Positions 1-6,127 are shown, counted from the first letter of the stretch. The stretch is DNA of 13,192 nt from an uncultured Carnobacterium sp. (GCA_937923125.1 CALALK010000328.1:1-13192), one strand, 5' to 3'. A program made the numbers and translations. Notes: a model not told the origin generated them from the sequence alone.

Positions 1-61
1 TATGCTCACGAGAGGTTCCAGGGAAAAATGTTTTCGATAAGTGTTGAATCTCAATACTCAT
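1..61 (-). CDS. trpZ: ABC transporter ATP-binding protein, N-terminal fragment (TrpZ-like)
   Basis: Only the first 20 codons are inside the window. They read MSIEIQHLSKTFFPGTSREH, the usual start of an ABC ATPase (first beta strand, then the aromatic A-loop region before Walker A). The ATG follows the trpY stop codon with no gap, and an AAGGGGG ribosome binding site lies 8 nt upstream inside the trpY end, so the two are translationally coupled. Position after a substrate-binding protein and a permease makes it the nucleotide-binding subunit that would power tryptophan-type uptake. Walker A and all later motifs are outside the window, so the family call rests on the N-terminus and on gene order. 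Confidence 0.8.
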   Translation of the reverse strand, partial: MSIEIQHLSKTFFPGTSREH

Positions 62-958
62 TTAGTTTTCCCCCTTTCTATGACGTGTGCTCTTTTGTTG
101 AATCCAGCTCTTCATTTGTGGCACTGTTAAACAGAATGCAATCAATGCTGCTGAGATGAGTTTGAAGTCATTTGCTTGGAAGACATTGAGTAACAACACA
201 AGCATTAATAGTAAACGGTAAATGATTGATCCGTAAAGGATGCAGACAAGACGTCCAACGAATGATTCGTCGGCGAAAATCACTTCACCGATGATAATCG
301 CAGCAAGCGCAATAACAATCGTTCCAAGACCTGAGTTTACGTCTGCATATCCATTATTTTGTGCTAAAATCGCACCCGCTAAGGCAATGAGTGCATTGGA
401 TAGCATTAATCCAAATACCGTCATCTTACGTGTGTTAATGCCGAGTGCTCGTGCCATCTTCTCATTGTCCCCTGTTGCAATAAGTGCTTGCCCAAATTCT
501 GTTTTGAAGAAGCAATACATCAAGAAGATTAAAATTCCAATCACGACAAGTCCCATGATAATGATGTCAAAGTACTTTGGTAAGCCCAATTTTGAAAGAA
601 CACTAAAAATCGTATCTTGTCCAAGAAGTGTGATATTCGCTTTTCCCATCACTCGTAAGTTAATCGATAAGAGAGACGTCATCGTTAAAATCCCTGCTAA
701 TAAACTTGGGATTTTACACACCGTCATCAAGAATGCTGTGACTCCCCCAGCTAATGCTCCAGCAACCATAGATGCTAGCGTTGCTAAGAATGGGTTCACC
801 CCTTGTTGAATCAAAATCACACAAGTGGCAGCACCAAGAGGAAAGCTCCCCTCAGTCGTCATATCTGCAATATTTAAAATTCGAAAACTAATGAATAATC
901 CTAGAGATAATACGCCCCATAATATCCCTTGAGAAATCGAAGAAATTACTAAATCCAT
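62..958 (-). CDS. trpY: ABC transporter permease, TrpY-like (BPD_transp_2 family)
   Basis: A 298-residue integral membrane protein with about eight hydrophobic segments. It carries the cytoplasmic loop typical of branched-chain/tryptophan-type permeases (about residues 154-179, containing GDNEKMARALGI), which contacts the ATPase. It should form the membrane channel for the substrate delivered by the trpX product. It lies between trpX and trpZ, the order of the streptococcal trpXYZ importer. The start ATG has an AGGAGG Shine-Dalgarno with a rather long spacer (12 nt, T-rich), which may lower its translation relative to trpX. Family identity is firm. Tryptophan as substrate is inferred from similarity to pneumococcal TrpXYZ and from the Trp codon in the upstream leader. 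Confidence 0.85.
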   Translation of the reverse strand: MDLVISSISQGILWGVLSLGLFISFRILNIADMTTEGSFPLGAATCVILIQQGVNPFLATLASMVAGALAGGVTAFLMTVCKIPSLLAGILTMTSLLSINLRVMGKANITLLGQDTIFSVLSKLGLPKYFDIIIMGLVVIGILIFLMYCFFKTEFGQALIATGDNEKMARALGINTRKMTVFGLMLSNALIALAGAILAQNNGYADVNSGLGTIVIALAAIIIGEVIFADESFVGRLVCILYGSIIYRLLLMLVLLLNVFQANDFKLISAALIAFCLTVPQMKSWIQQKSTRHRKGEN

Positions 959-986
959 TTCGAAAAAAATCCTCCTCTGAAACGAT

Positions 987-1010
987 CAATATGACGTTTA
1001 AGTCATATTG
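987..1010 (-). other. Intercistronic stem-loop between trpX and trpY
   Basis: A perfect 9-bp inverted repeat, CAATATGAC and GTCATATTG, with a 6-nt loop. No T-run follows, so it is not a terminator. It probably acts in the mRNA as a 3' stabiliser or processing barrier that lets the substrate-binding gene be expressed above the permease, a common arrangement in ABC importer operons. The function is inferred. Confidence 0.55.
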
Positions 1011-1064
1011 TGTATGAATCACCACCTCATATAGTCGTTATCATATCAACGTTTCTAAACTATC

Positions 1065-2099
1065 TTATTTATTTGTTGGTGTAACTTTTTGTGCATCTTT
1101 TAAGATACTTTCTGGAATTGTAATGCCTAATTTTTTCGCTTTTTCTTCGTTGACATACACAACACCTTTGTTTGCTAATGTGATTGGTGTATCGGCTGGG
1201 TTTGCACCTTTTAAGACTTTTACAACTACTTTAGCTGTTTCTACACCGATTTGGTATTGGTCAACCCCTACACCTAATAATCCTCCGTCAGCAACCATTG
1301 TATCTGCTGATGGGAATACTGGAATTTTAACCGCATCTGTTACTTGAACCACTGTAGCCATTGCACTTGCGATTGTGTTATCGATTGGAACGAAGATCGC
1401 ATCTACTTGGCTTGCTAAACTTTCAGTTACTTGTTGAATATCGTTTGTGTTTGCGATTGTTGATACTTTTACTTCTAAACCTAATTCTTTCGCGTATTTT
1501 TCAGCTTCTTCGGCTTGTTTTACGGAGTTATCTTCGCTTGAAGTGTAAAGGATGCCGACTTTCTTCATGTTCGGAAGAACTTGTTTCATGATTTCTAATT
1601 GTTGTTTGATTGGTGTACGGTCACTAACCCCTGTAATGTTGTTTCCTGGTTTTGATTCACTTGCGATTAAACCAGCTTCTACTGGATAAGTAATCCCACC
1701 CATGATAATTGGTGTTTCTTTTGTATTGTTCGCTAACGCTAATGCCGCAGGAGTTGTAATCCCTACTAAAATGTTGTTTCCACCTGAAACTAATTTTTCA
1801 GACATGCTTGCTAAGTTACTTTGGTCGCCTTGCGCGTTTTGAAGGTCGATTTCTAGGTTCTTACCAACTTCATATCCTTCGTTCTTCAATTCGTCTTGTA
1901 ATCCTTTATAAATGGCATCTAAGGCTGGGTGGCTCAGTAATTGTAATACCCCAACTTTAACGGTTTCGGTTTGTGTTGATGCTGTGTTAGCTGAATTTGT
2001 TTCTTTATTTTTATCTCCTGATTGATTGAAGAATAATGCTCCAATCACTACTAATACTAATAATGCTCCGAATAAATAAATGCTTTTGTTCTTTTTCAT
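1065..2099 (-). CDS. trpX: ABC transporter substrate-binding protein, TrpX-like (PF04392 family)
   Basis: A 344-residue protein with an N-terminal hydrophobic segment (about residues 7-24) and a Ser/Thr/Asn-rich linker to about residue 45. The ligand-binding domain starts at VKVGVLQLLSHPALD. It closely resembles pneumococcal TrpX as I remember it (SHP-LD-IYKG, SSEDNS, VPIDNTIAS and ADTP motifs). It should capture the amino acid outside the cell and pass it to TrpY. The start is ATG 2099, 6 nt after a GGAGG site; an in-frame TTG at 2114 would overlap that site and is rejected. Unlike most Gram-positive binding proteins it has no lipobox cysteine, so it is either secreted or held by an uncleaved N-terminal anchor. 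Transcription reaches it only after passing a leader peptide and a terminator. Confidence 0.88.
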   Translation of the reverse strand: MKKNKSIYLFGALLVLVVIGALFFNQSGDKNKETNSANTASTQTETVKVGVLQLLSHPALDAIYKGLQDELKNEGYEVGKNLEIDLQNAQGDQSNLASMSEKLVSGGNNILVGITTPAALALANNTKETPIIMGGITYPVEAGLIASESKPGNNITGVSDRTPIKQQLEIMKQVLPNMKKVGILYTSSEDNSVKQAEEAEKYAKELGLEVKVSTIANTNDIQQVTESLASQVDAIFVPIDNTIASAMATVVQVTDAVKIPVFPSADTMVADGGLLGVGVDQYQIGVETAKVVVKVLKGANPADTPITLANKGVVYVNEEKAKKLGITIPESILKDAQKVTPTNK

Positions 2100-2143
2100 G
2101 ATGAATTCCTCCAAAAATTAAATAGATGTTTGCAAACTCTATT

Positions 2144-2177
2144 AAAAAAGAGACTACGTATGTTACTACGAGTCTCT
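2144..2177 (-). terminator. Intrinsic terminator in the trpX leader (attenuator)
   Basis: Reading the minus strand, AGAGACT then CGTA pairs with TACG then AGTCTCT (11 bp, one bulged T, 6-nt loop), followed by six T. It stands about 45 nt before the trpX start and more than 220 nt after the promoter, so it acts inside the leader rather than at a gene end. Stem and U-tract are directly visible. Conditional read-through is inferred. Confidence 0.75.
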
Positions 2178-2191
2178 CATACAAATAGAAA

Positions 2192-2227
2192 GACCACGTT
2201 AGCTCTAGTCTATAGATCTACGTGGTC
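2192..2227 (-). other. Strong leader hairpin before the trpX attenuator
   Basis: GACCACG pairs with CGTGGTC, continued inward by TAG/CTA and TCTA/TAGA around a 5-nt loop, about 14 bp in total with one mismatch and one bulge. It is followed by a short pyrimidine stretch, not a true T-run. It is flanked by GCAAACTC (2228-2235), which is complementary to GAGTTTGC downstream of the terminator (2132-2139), so this hairpin and the terminator could be closed into one domain. Confidence 0.6.
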
Positions 2228-2250
2228 GAGTTTGCTTTATAGTTGAAATC

Positions 2251-2325
2251 CACATAGATACAAGTTCACGTCAATGAAGGTTGTATCTATATGTACAAAA
2301 GTACGTTAAGAACAACCTGTATCTA
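2251..2325 (-). promoter_or_regulatory. Competing leader stem-loops downstream of the leader ORF
   Basis: Two copies of TAGATACA (2318-2325 and 2282-2289) can each pair with the single TGTATCTA (2255-2262). In one fold the distal copy forms a 13-bp stem (2281-2293 with 2251-2263, one G-U). In the other the proximal copy pairs with TGTATCTA while GGTTGT (2312-2317) pairs with ACAACC (2279-2284). The folds share segments and cannot coexist. The proximal TAGATACA begins with the stop codon of the leader ORF, so a ribosome there would block the second fold. The pairings are seen in the sequence; the switch is inferred. Confidence 0.6.
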
Positions 2326-2376
2326 GTGGCTTTGCCAACGCGTATTCAATTCTAATACGATACATAAGTGTGCCAT
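2323..2376 (-). CDS. Leader peptide of the trpXYZ operon (17 aa)
   Basis: A short ORF encoding MAHLCIVLELNTRWQSH, too small for routine gene calling. It has an ideal AAGGAG Shine-Dalgarno 8 nt before ATG and starts about 25 nt after the predicted transcription start, so it is the first thing translated on this mRNA. Codon 14 is the only Trp codon. The stop codon lies inside a segment that pairs with downstream leader RNA. It most likely acts in cis, with ribosome position (stalled at Trp or at the stop) choosing the leader fold and hence termination before trpX. It differs from classical TrpL peptides, which have tandem Trp codons, and lacks the Trp-to-Pro spacing of TnaC. No T-box consensus is visible nearby. 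The peptide is not one I recognise. Confidence 0.62.
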   Translation of the reverse strand: MAHLCIVLELNTRWQSH

Positions 2377-2406
2377 GTTCTTAACTCCTTTTCTAGTGAT
2401 GTGTTC

Positions 2407-2435
2407 ATTATGAACTCATTTGTCTTCAATGTCAA
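2407..2435 (-). promoter_or_regulatory. trpX: Sigma-A promoter of the trp leader-trpXYZ operon
   Basis: On the minus strand TTGACA (2430-2435) is separated by exactly 17 bp from CATAAT (2407-2412). The predicted start of transcription is near 2400, about 24 nt before the leader ATG and about 300 nt before trpX. This is a near-consensus promoter, so most control probably happens in the leader. Confidence 0.82.
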
Positions 2436-2496
2436 CTACTTTTTTCAAAAAAAAATTGTTTTTTCAGTGTGTATTTTCATTTTCATAAAAATGCTG

Positions 2497-2510
2497 TGTT
2501 TTCGCGAACA
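2497..2510. promoter_or_regulatory. cre-like palindrome between divergent promoters
   Basis: TGTTTTCGCGAACA, with an 8-bp palindromic core TTCGCGAA, stands out in an AT-rich spacer. It matches 12 of 14 positions of the Bacillus CcpA cre consensus TGWNANCGNTNWCA as I know it. It is 16 bp upstream of the -35 of the flavoprotein gene and 62 bp upstream of the trp promoter. Carbon catabolite control of the reductase gene would make sense but is inferred. Confidence 0.35.
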
Positions 2511-2525
2511 ATCTCCTGATATTAA

Positions 2526-2554
2526 TTGTGCTTAATATGAAACTATGCTATGAT
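2526..2554 (+). promoter_or_regulatory. Extended -10 promoter of the flavoprotein reductase gene
   Basis: TTGTGC (2526-2531), a 17-bp spacer ending in TGC, then TATGAT (2549-2554), which gives a TGn extended -10. Transcription should start near 2561, about 40 nt before the ATG. An AAAGGAG ribosome binding site sits at 2586-2592. Confidence 0.7.
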
Positions 2555-2599
2555 ATCAATGTAAATTAATAAAACATTTTTTCACAAAGGAGAACAGAA

Positions 2600-4105
2600 A
2601 TGAAAAAAGGTCTTTTAGCTAGTTTAGCTATTTCATCAGTTCTATTATTAGCAGCTTGCGGAAATAATAGTTCTAAAACTTCAACTGCAGCTCAAGAAAC
2701 AACAACTGCTGAAGCTGTAGCAAGTGCATCTGCTCAAAAATATGCAGATCCTTCAACATTAAAAGATAGCTATGATGTTATCATCGTAGGTTCTGGTGGT
2801 GCTGGTTTATCAGCTGCCATCCAAGCGAAAGAAGCTGGTTTAAATCCAGTTATCTTAGAAAAAATGCCAACTGCCGGAGGAAACACAACTAAATCTTCTG
2901 CTGGTATGAACGCATCTCAAACTAAATTCCAAGAAAAAGAAGGAATTAAAGATTCTAACGATAAATTCTACGAAGAATCACTGAAAGGTGGTAAAGGAAC
3001 AAATAATCCTGAATTATTACGTTACTTAGTAGATAACTCAGCAAGTGCGATTGACTGGTTAGATTCAATGGGAATCACACTTAGCAACTTAACAACTACT
3101 GGTGGTATGAGCGAAAAACGTACTCACCGTCCAGCAGATGGTTCAGCTGTAGGGGAATACTTAGTGAACGGATTATTACGTAATGTATCTGAACGTGAAA
3201 TTCCTTTATTCGTCAATGCGGATGTTACTAAAGTAAATGAAAAAGACGGTAAAGTAACTGGTGTGAACGTTACAATCGATGGCAAAGAAAAAACAATCTC
3301 TGCTAAAGCAGTTGTATTAACAACTGGTGGTTTCGGTGCGAACATGCAAATGGTCACTGAATACAACCCTGCTTTAAACGGATTCGTTACAACAAACCAA
3401 AAAGGTTCAACTGGTGACGGTGTTCAATTAGCAAAAGAATTAGGCGCTGCAACTGTTGACATGAAAGAAATCCAAATCCACCCAACTGTAGAACAATCAA
3501 CTTCAACATTGATTTCTGAATCAGTTCGTGGTGAAGGTGCTATTCTTGTGAACCAAGAAGGTAAACGTTTCTACAACGAAATGGAAACTCGTGATAAAGT
3601 ATCACAACAAATCATTGGATTAAAAGAAAAATATGCTTACTTAATCTTCGACTCAGCTTTAACTGAACGTGCAAAAGCTGTTAAATTCTACGAAAAACGT
3701 GGATTAGTGAAGAAAGCTGACACAATCGAAGCTCTAGCTAAAGAAATTAATGTTCCTGCTGAAACATTAAAAGCAACATTAGAAACTTGGAACAAGGCTG
3801 TTGCTGATAAGAACGATGCTGAATTTGGACGTAAAACAGCTATGGACCATGATTTATCAAAAGGACCATACTACGCAATCCAAATCGCACCTGGTATTCA
3901 CCATACAATGGGTGGATTGAAGATCAACACGAAAACAGAAGTTCTTAAAGAAGATGGTTCTGTAATCAAAGGCTTATACGCAGCCGGTGAAGTTACAGGT
4001 GGAATTCACGGTGCAAACCGTATCGGTGGTAACGCCGTTGCTGACATCATCATCTTCGGACGTCAAGCAGGTGCGCAATCTGCCGCTTACGTAAAAGAAA
4101 ACTAA
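2600..4105 (+). CDS. Surface lipoprotein, flavin-dependent fumarate reductase-like (flavocytochrome c family, FAD_binding_2)
   Basis: A 501-residue protein that probably reduces fumarate or a related unsaturated acid outside the membrane. Residues 1-20 are a lipoprotein signal peptide ending in LLAAC (lipid-anchored Cys20), followed by a Ser/Thr/Ala linker. The FAD Rossmann motif GSGGAG is at 64-69 with Glu87 for ribose. The catalytic set known from Shewanella Fcc3 is complete: H294 (HPT), E307 and R310 (ESVRGEG), proton-donor R331 (ETRD), H434/H435 (HHTMGG) and R474 (NRIGGN). The His/Glu pair fits fumarate better than urocanate. There is no heme-binding CXXCH and no FMN-binding domain, unlike Fcc3 or the Listeria EET reductase, so electrons must come from a separate flavoprotein or quinol pathway. 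Strongly biased codons suggest high expression. Monocistronic, with its own promoter and terminator. Confidence 0.85.
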   Translation: MKKGLLASLAISSVLLLAACGNNSSKTSTAAQETTTAEAVASASAQKYADPSTLKDSYDVIIVGSGGAGLSAAIQAKEAGLNPVILEKMPTAGGNTTKSSAGMNASQTKFQEKEGIKDSNDKFYEESLKGGKGTNNPELLRYLVDNSASAIDWLDSMGITLSNLTTTGGMSEKRTHRPADGSAVGEYLVNGLLRNVSEREIPLFVNADVTKVNEKDGKVTGVNVTIDGKEKTISAKAVVLTTGGFGANMQMVTEYNPALNGFVTTNQKGSTGDGVQLAKELGAATVDMKEIQIHPTVEQSTSTLISESVRGEGAILVNQEGKRFYNEMETRDKVSQQIIGLKEKYAYLIFDSALTERAKAVKFYEKRGLVKKADTIEALAKEINVPAETLKATLETWNKAVADKNDAEFGRKTAMDHDLSKGPYYAIQIAPGIHHTMGGLKINTKTEVLKEDGSVIKGLYAAGEVTGGIHGANRIGGNAVADIIIFGRQAGAQSAAYVKEN

Positions 4106-4121
4106 TTAATTTCCAATTGAC

Positions 4122-4162
4122 CAAAAAAATAAACTCTGAAGCAATAGCTTCAGAGTTTTTTT
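4122..4162. terminator. Bidirectional terminator between convergent genes
   Basis: A perfect 12-bp stem (AAACTCTGAAGC with GCTTCAGAGTTT), a 4-nt loop, a T-run on the plus side (to 4162) and an A-rich stretch (4123-4129) giving a U-run on the minus transcript. It can end both the reductase mRNA and the LtrA-family mRNA. Confidence 0.9.
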
Positions 4163-4164
4163 GG

Positions 4165-5316
4165 TTAAAATTGAATATTTTCTTGTATCCATTCTTTTCT
4201 AAAATGAATAGCCACTTGTGTCATCGATACAGATTGAATCGCAAGGATTCCGAAGAAAAGAAGTGTATTATTCTTAAATAGAACTGCTAGGATAGCTCCT
4301 ATTAGGTAGACTACAAAGTAACTCATTGCAACTTGTTTCGTCATCTGTAGGCCTTCTTTGTTGTATCGTGAAGTTCCAAAAAGGCACACATAAAACAGTG
4401 TGATACCCACAAGAACCATTGAACTACCCATGTCTAACAATTGACCATCATAATACATCTCTACTCCAGCGGTCATAATATTTATCGCAATTAAAATTCC
4501 AATATGTAAATACGCCAAGGGCCCACCTGCTCTTTCTTGATGGTGTTCAATTCCGATAACAGTTTGAGAAATATAAGAAACAAATAGGAATCCAACCATC
4601 ACAAATGTGGATACAGATAAAAGAAAATGTTCAGCTAGTGGATACGTTTTGATGACCGCGATGACCAATTCACCTACTGTTAAAATCGTAATCAGTTGCA
4701 TTCGTTCCACTAAATGCGGAAAGTTCATATAGCTGTATTTCATCTTCTTTGTCATAAAAGTTGGATAGATTAAAAGCGCTAAATAAGAGAACAAATAAAT
4801 ATAGTTGATATACTCAACTGGAGTAAATGAAATAATCACCATCGAAACAATGACAATCAAAATGGCGATGAATATTCCTTTAATTTGAATCACCATATCA
4901 TTCGTACACTGTTGGTACTTACGAATATGCAATAAATACTGCAAAATAATAATTCCCAAAACGACAATCATCAGTAGATTGTAATAAATATATACTGGGA
5001 TAGCAATTCCATTAAAATTAACAATTCCCAATCTCCAATTCGCTGTAAATAAAGTCACCATATTTCCGATGACAAGCGCCGCTGCGATAATAGTATAAAT
5101 ATCATTCGTATCTCTTCTACTGTAACGATTTAAGTATGAGTTCTCCATTAACCACACACTCCAAACCGAAATAGTTGCAACAAAAAACGCTAAAATCCCC
5201 TGCAAGTTAACAATGTGTTCTGGAGTGGAATGGAGAATACCTACTAATTGACTTGTCGCAAGCACGAATACTAAATCAAAAAACAACTCATAGTTTGAAA
5301 CTTTCTTTACTTTCAT
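4165..5316 (-). CDS. LtrA-family integral membrane protein
   Basis: A 383-residue protein made almost entirely of transmembrane helices (about ten). The family signature ELFFDLVFV is at residues 10-18, followed by a conserved-type WMENSYLNRYSRRDTND stretch near 55-72. It matches the low temperature requirement protein A family (PF06772), first named from Listeria, whose biochemical role is not established. The start ATG has a strong GGGAGG site 7 nt upstream. It begins 12 nt after the stop of the small winged-helix gene, so the two are co-transcribed. The gene ends 2 nt before the shared bidirectional terminator. Family call firm, function unknown. Confidence 0.8.
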   Translation of the reverse strand: MKVKKVSNYELFFDLVFVLATSQLVGILHSTPEHIVNLQGILAFFVATISVWSVWLMENSYLNRYSRRDTNDIYTIIAAALVIGNMVTLFTANWRLGIVNFNGIAIPVYIYYNLLMIVVLGIIILQYLLHIRKYQQCTNDMVIQIKGIFIAILIVIVSMVIISFTPVEYINYIYLFSYLALLIYPTFMTKKMKYSYMNFPHLVERMQLITILTVGELVIAVIKTYPLAEHFLLSVSTFVMVGFLFVSYISQTVIGIEHHQERAGGPLAYLHIGILIAINIMTAGVEMYYDGQLLDMGSSMVLVGITLFYVCLFGTSRYNKEGLQMTKQVAMSYFVVYLIGAILAVLFKNNTLLFFGILAIQSVSMTQVAIHFRKEWIQENIQF

Positions 5317-5328
5317 GCTATTCCTCCC

Positions 5329-5559
5329 TTAGTCCTCATCCTTAATATCGATATCTTCTGGGATTGGTTCATCCAAGTACTTCTGATATTCTTCTAAGAG
5401 ACGTTCCCTTTGTTTCAAGAAGAAATCGAACTGCGCACTATTTAACAGTAATTCTCCGTCTACTTCCACAGTCTTCACTTGTTTTGTTTGGATTAAATGC
5501 ATCAGATATCCTAAGTCAATTTCTAGATTCTCTGCAGTTTGTTGTACGGTATAATACAT
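5329..5559 (-). CDS. Small excisionase/MerR-like winged-helix protein
   Basis: A 76-residue protein. Residues 1-30 (YTVQQTAENLEIDLGYLMHLI) fit the first two helices of an HTH_17/excisionase-type fold. Residues 31-45 (KTVEVDGELLLN) look like the wing, and 46-50 (SAQFD) lead into a charged helix (FLKQRERLLEEYQKYL) with a very acidic tail. This layout is typical of small DNA-binding proteins that recognise promoter or accessory sites. The ATG has GGAGG 6 nt upstream. It is followed 12 nt later by the LtrA-family gene, suggesting the two work together, possibly with this protein regulating the membrane protein. No phage genes are nearby, so a recombination role is unlikely. Target unknown. Confidence 0.7.
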   Translation of the reverse strand: MYYTVQQTAENLEIDLGYLMHLIQTKQVKTVEVDGELLLNSAQFDFFLKQRERLLEEYQKYLDEPIPEDIDIKDED

Positions 5560-5573
5560 CCTTTCCCTCCAAT

Positions 5574-5608
5574 AAAAAAGCTACCCTAAACGAAATGTAT
5601 AAGGTAGC
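5574..5608 (-). terminator. Terminator after flavodoxin, upstream of the winged-helix gene
   Basis: On the minus strand GCTACC and GGTAGC close a stem extended inward to about 12 bp with one wobble and one mismatch and a 5-nt loop, followed by six T. Only 14 nt separate the T-run from the next start codon, and those nucleotides hold the ribosome binding site. Confidence 0.8.
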
Positions 5609-5620
5609 CAATGTTTTCAA

Positions 5621-6067
5621 TTATGCTAAAGCTTCAACGAGGCTTTGCGCGAAAGCTTGAATATTGACGATATCATCTGCTTCAGCGTTTAAGTCTACTA
5701 AGACATTTTCAGCACCTTTTTTGGCACCTGTTTTTGCAAATTGCGCATCAAAATCTAATACTGATTGGCAGAACTTATCGTAGAAAGTATCCCCTGAGCC
5801 AAGCGCTCCGTATACTTTTCCTGTTAAATCTTCTTCCTCTAACTCTTCATAGAAGTCAACGATTTCATCAGGTAAGTCGCCATCTGTTCCGTAAGTATAA
5901 GTTGCGACAACATTAATATCATAATTATGGAATTCGCTTGCTTGCGCTGAAGTACATTCTTTCATGTCCACTTCTACTCCACGTTCTTCTAATGCTTCTG
6001 CTAAAATATCTGCAATCTCTTCTGTATTACCTGTTAAACTTGCATATACGATCAATGCTGTTGCCAT
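5621..6067 (-). CDS. Flavodoxin (short-chain)
   Basis: A 148-residue acidic electron carrier that binds FMN and passes single electrons in the cytoplasm. The phosphate-binding loop SLTGNT is at residues 10-15, the 50s loop TYTYGTDGDLP at 57-66 (Tyr59 in place of the common Trp), and the 90s loop GSGDTFYDKFC at 90-100. Length and acidity match short-chain flavodoxins. The start is ATG 6067; a more distal in-frame ATG at 6091 lies at the predicted transcription start and has no ribosome binding site. The gene has its own promoter and is followed by a terminator, then by the winged-helix/LtrA pair. Redox partners cannot be read from the context. Confidence 0.9.
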   Translation of the reverse strand: MATALIVYASLTGNTEEIADILAEALEERGVEVDMKECTSAQASEFHNYDINVVATYTYGTDGDLPDEIVDFYEELEEEDLTGKVYGALGSGDTFYDKFCQSVLDFDAQFAKTGAKKGAENVLVDLNAEADDIVNIQAFAQSLVEALA

Positions 6068-6098
6068 AATACCACTCTCTTTCTCATTCAATAAGAAG

Positions 6099-6127
6099 AT
6101 TATAACAAATCCACTACCCCTCGTCTA
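6099..6127 (-). promoter_or_regulatory. Promoter of the flavodoxin gene
   Basis: Minus-strand TATAAT (6099-6104) preceded by 17 bp and TAGACG (6122-6127, four of six matches to TTGACA). Transcription would begin near 6092, giving a leader of about 25 nt before ATG 6067. The -10 is perfect and the -35 is weak. Confidence 0.6.

Noticed and set aside
240..809. A 189-codon plus-strand ORF opposite trpY
   Set aside because: A shadow of the permease gene with no ribosome site or recognisable family; trpY is clearly the coding strand.
2100..2114. Upstream TTG start for trpX
   Set aside because: It overlaps the GGAGG ribosome binding site that serves ATG 2099.
2101..2400. T-box riboswitch upstream of trpX
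   Set aside because: No AGGGTGGNACCGCG-type T-box sequence or specifier-loop layout was found; a leader ORF explains the region better.
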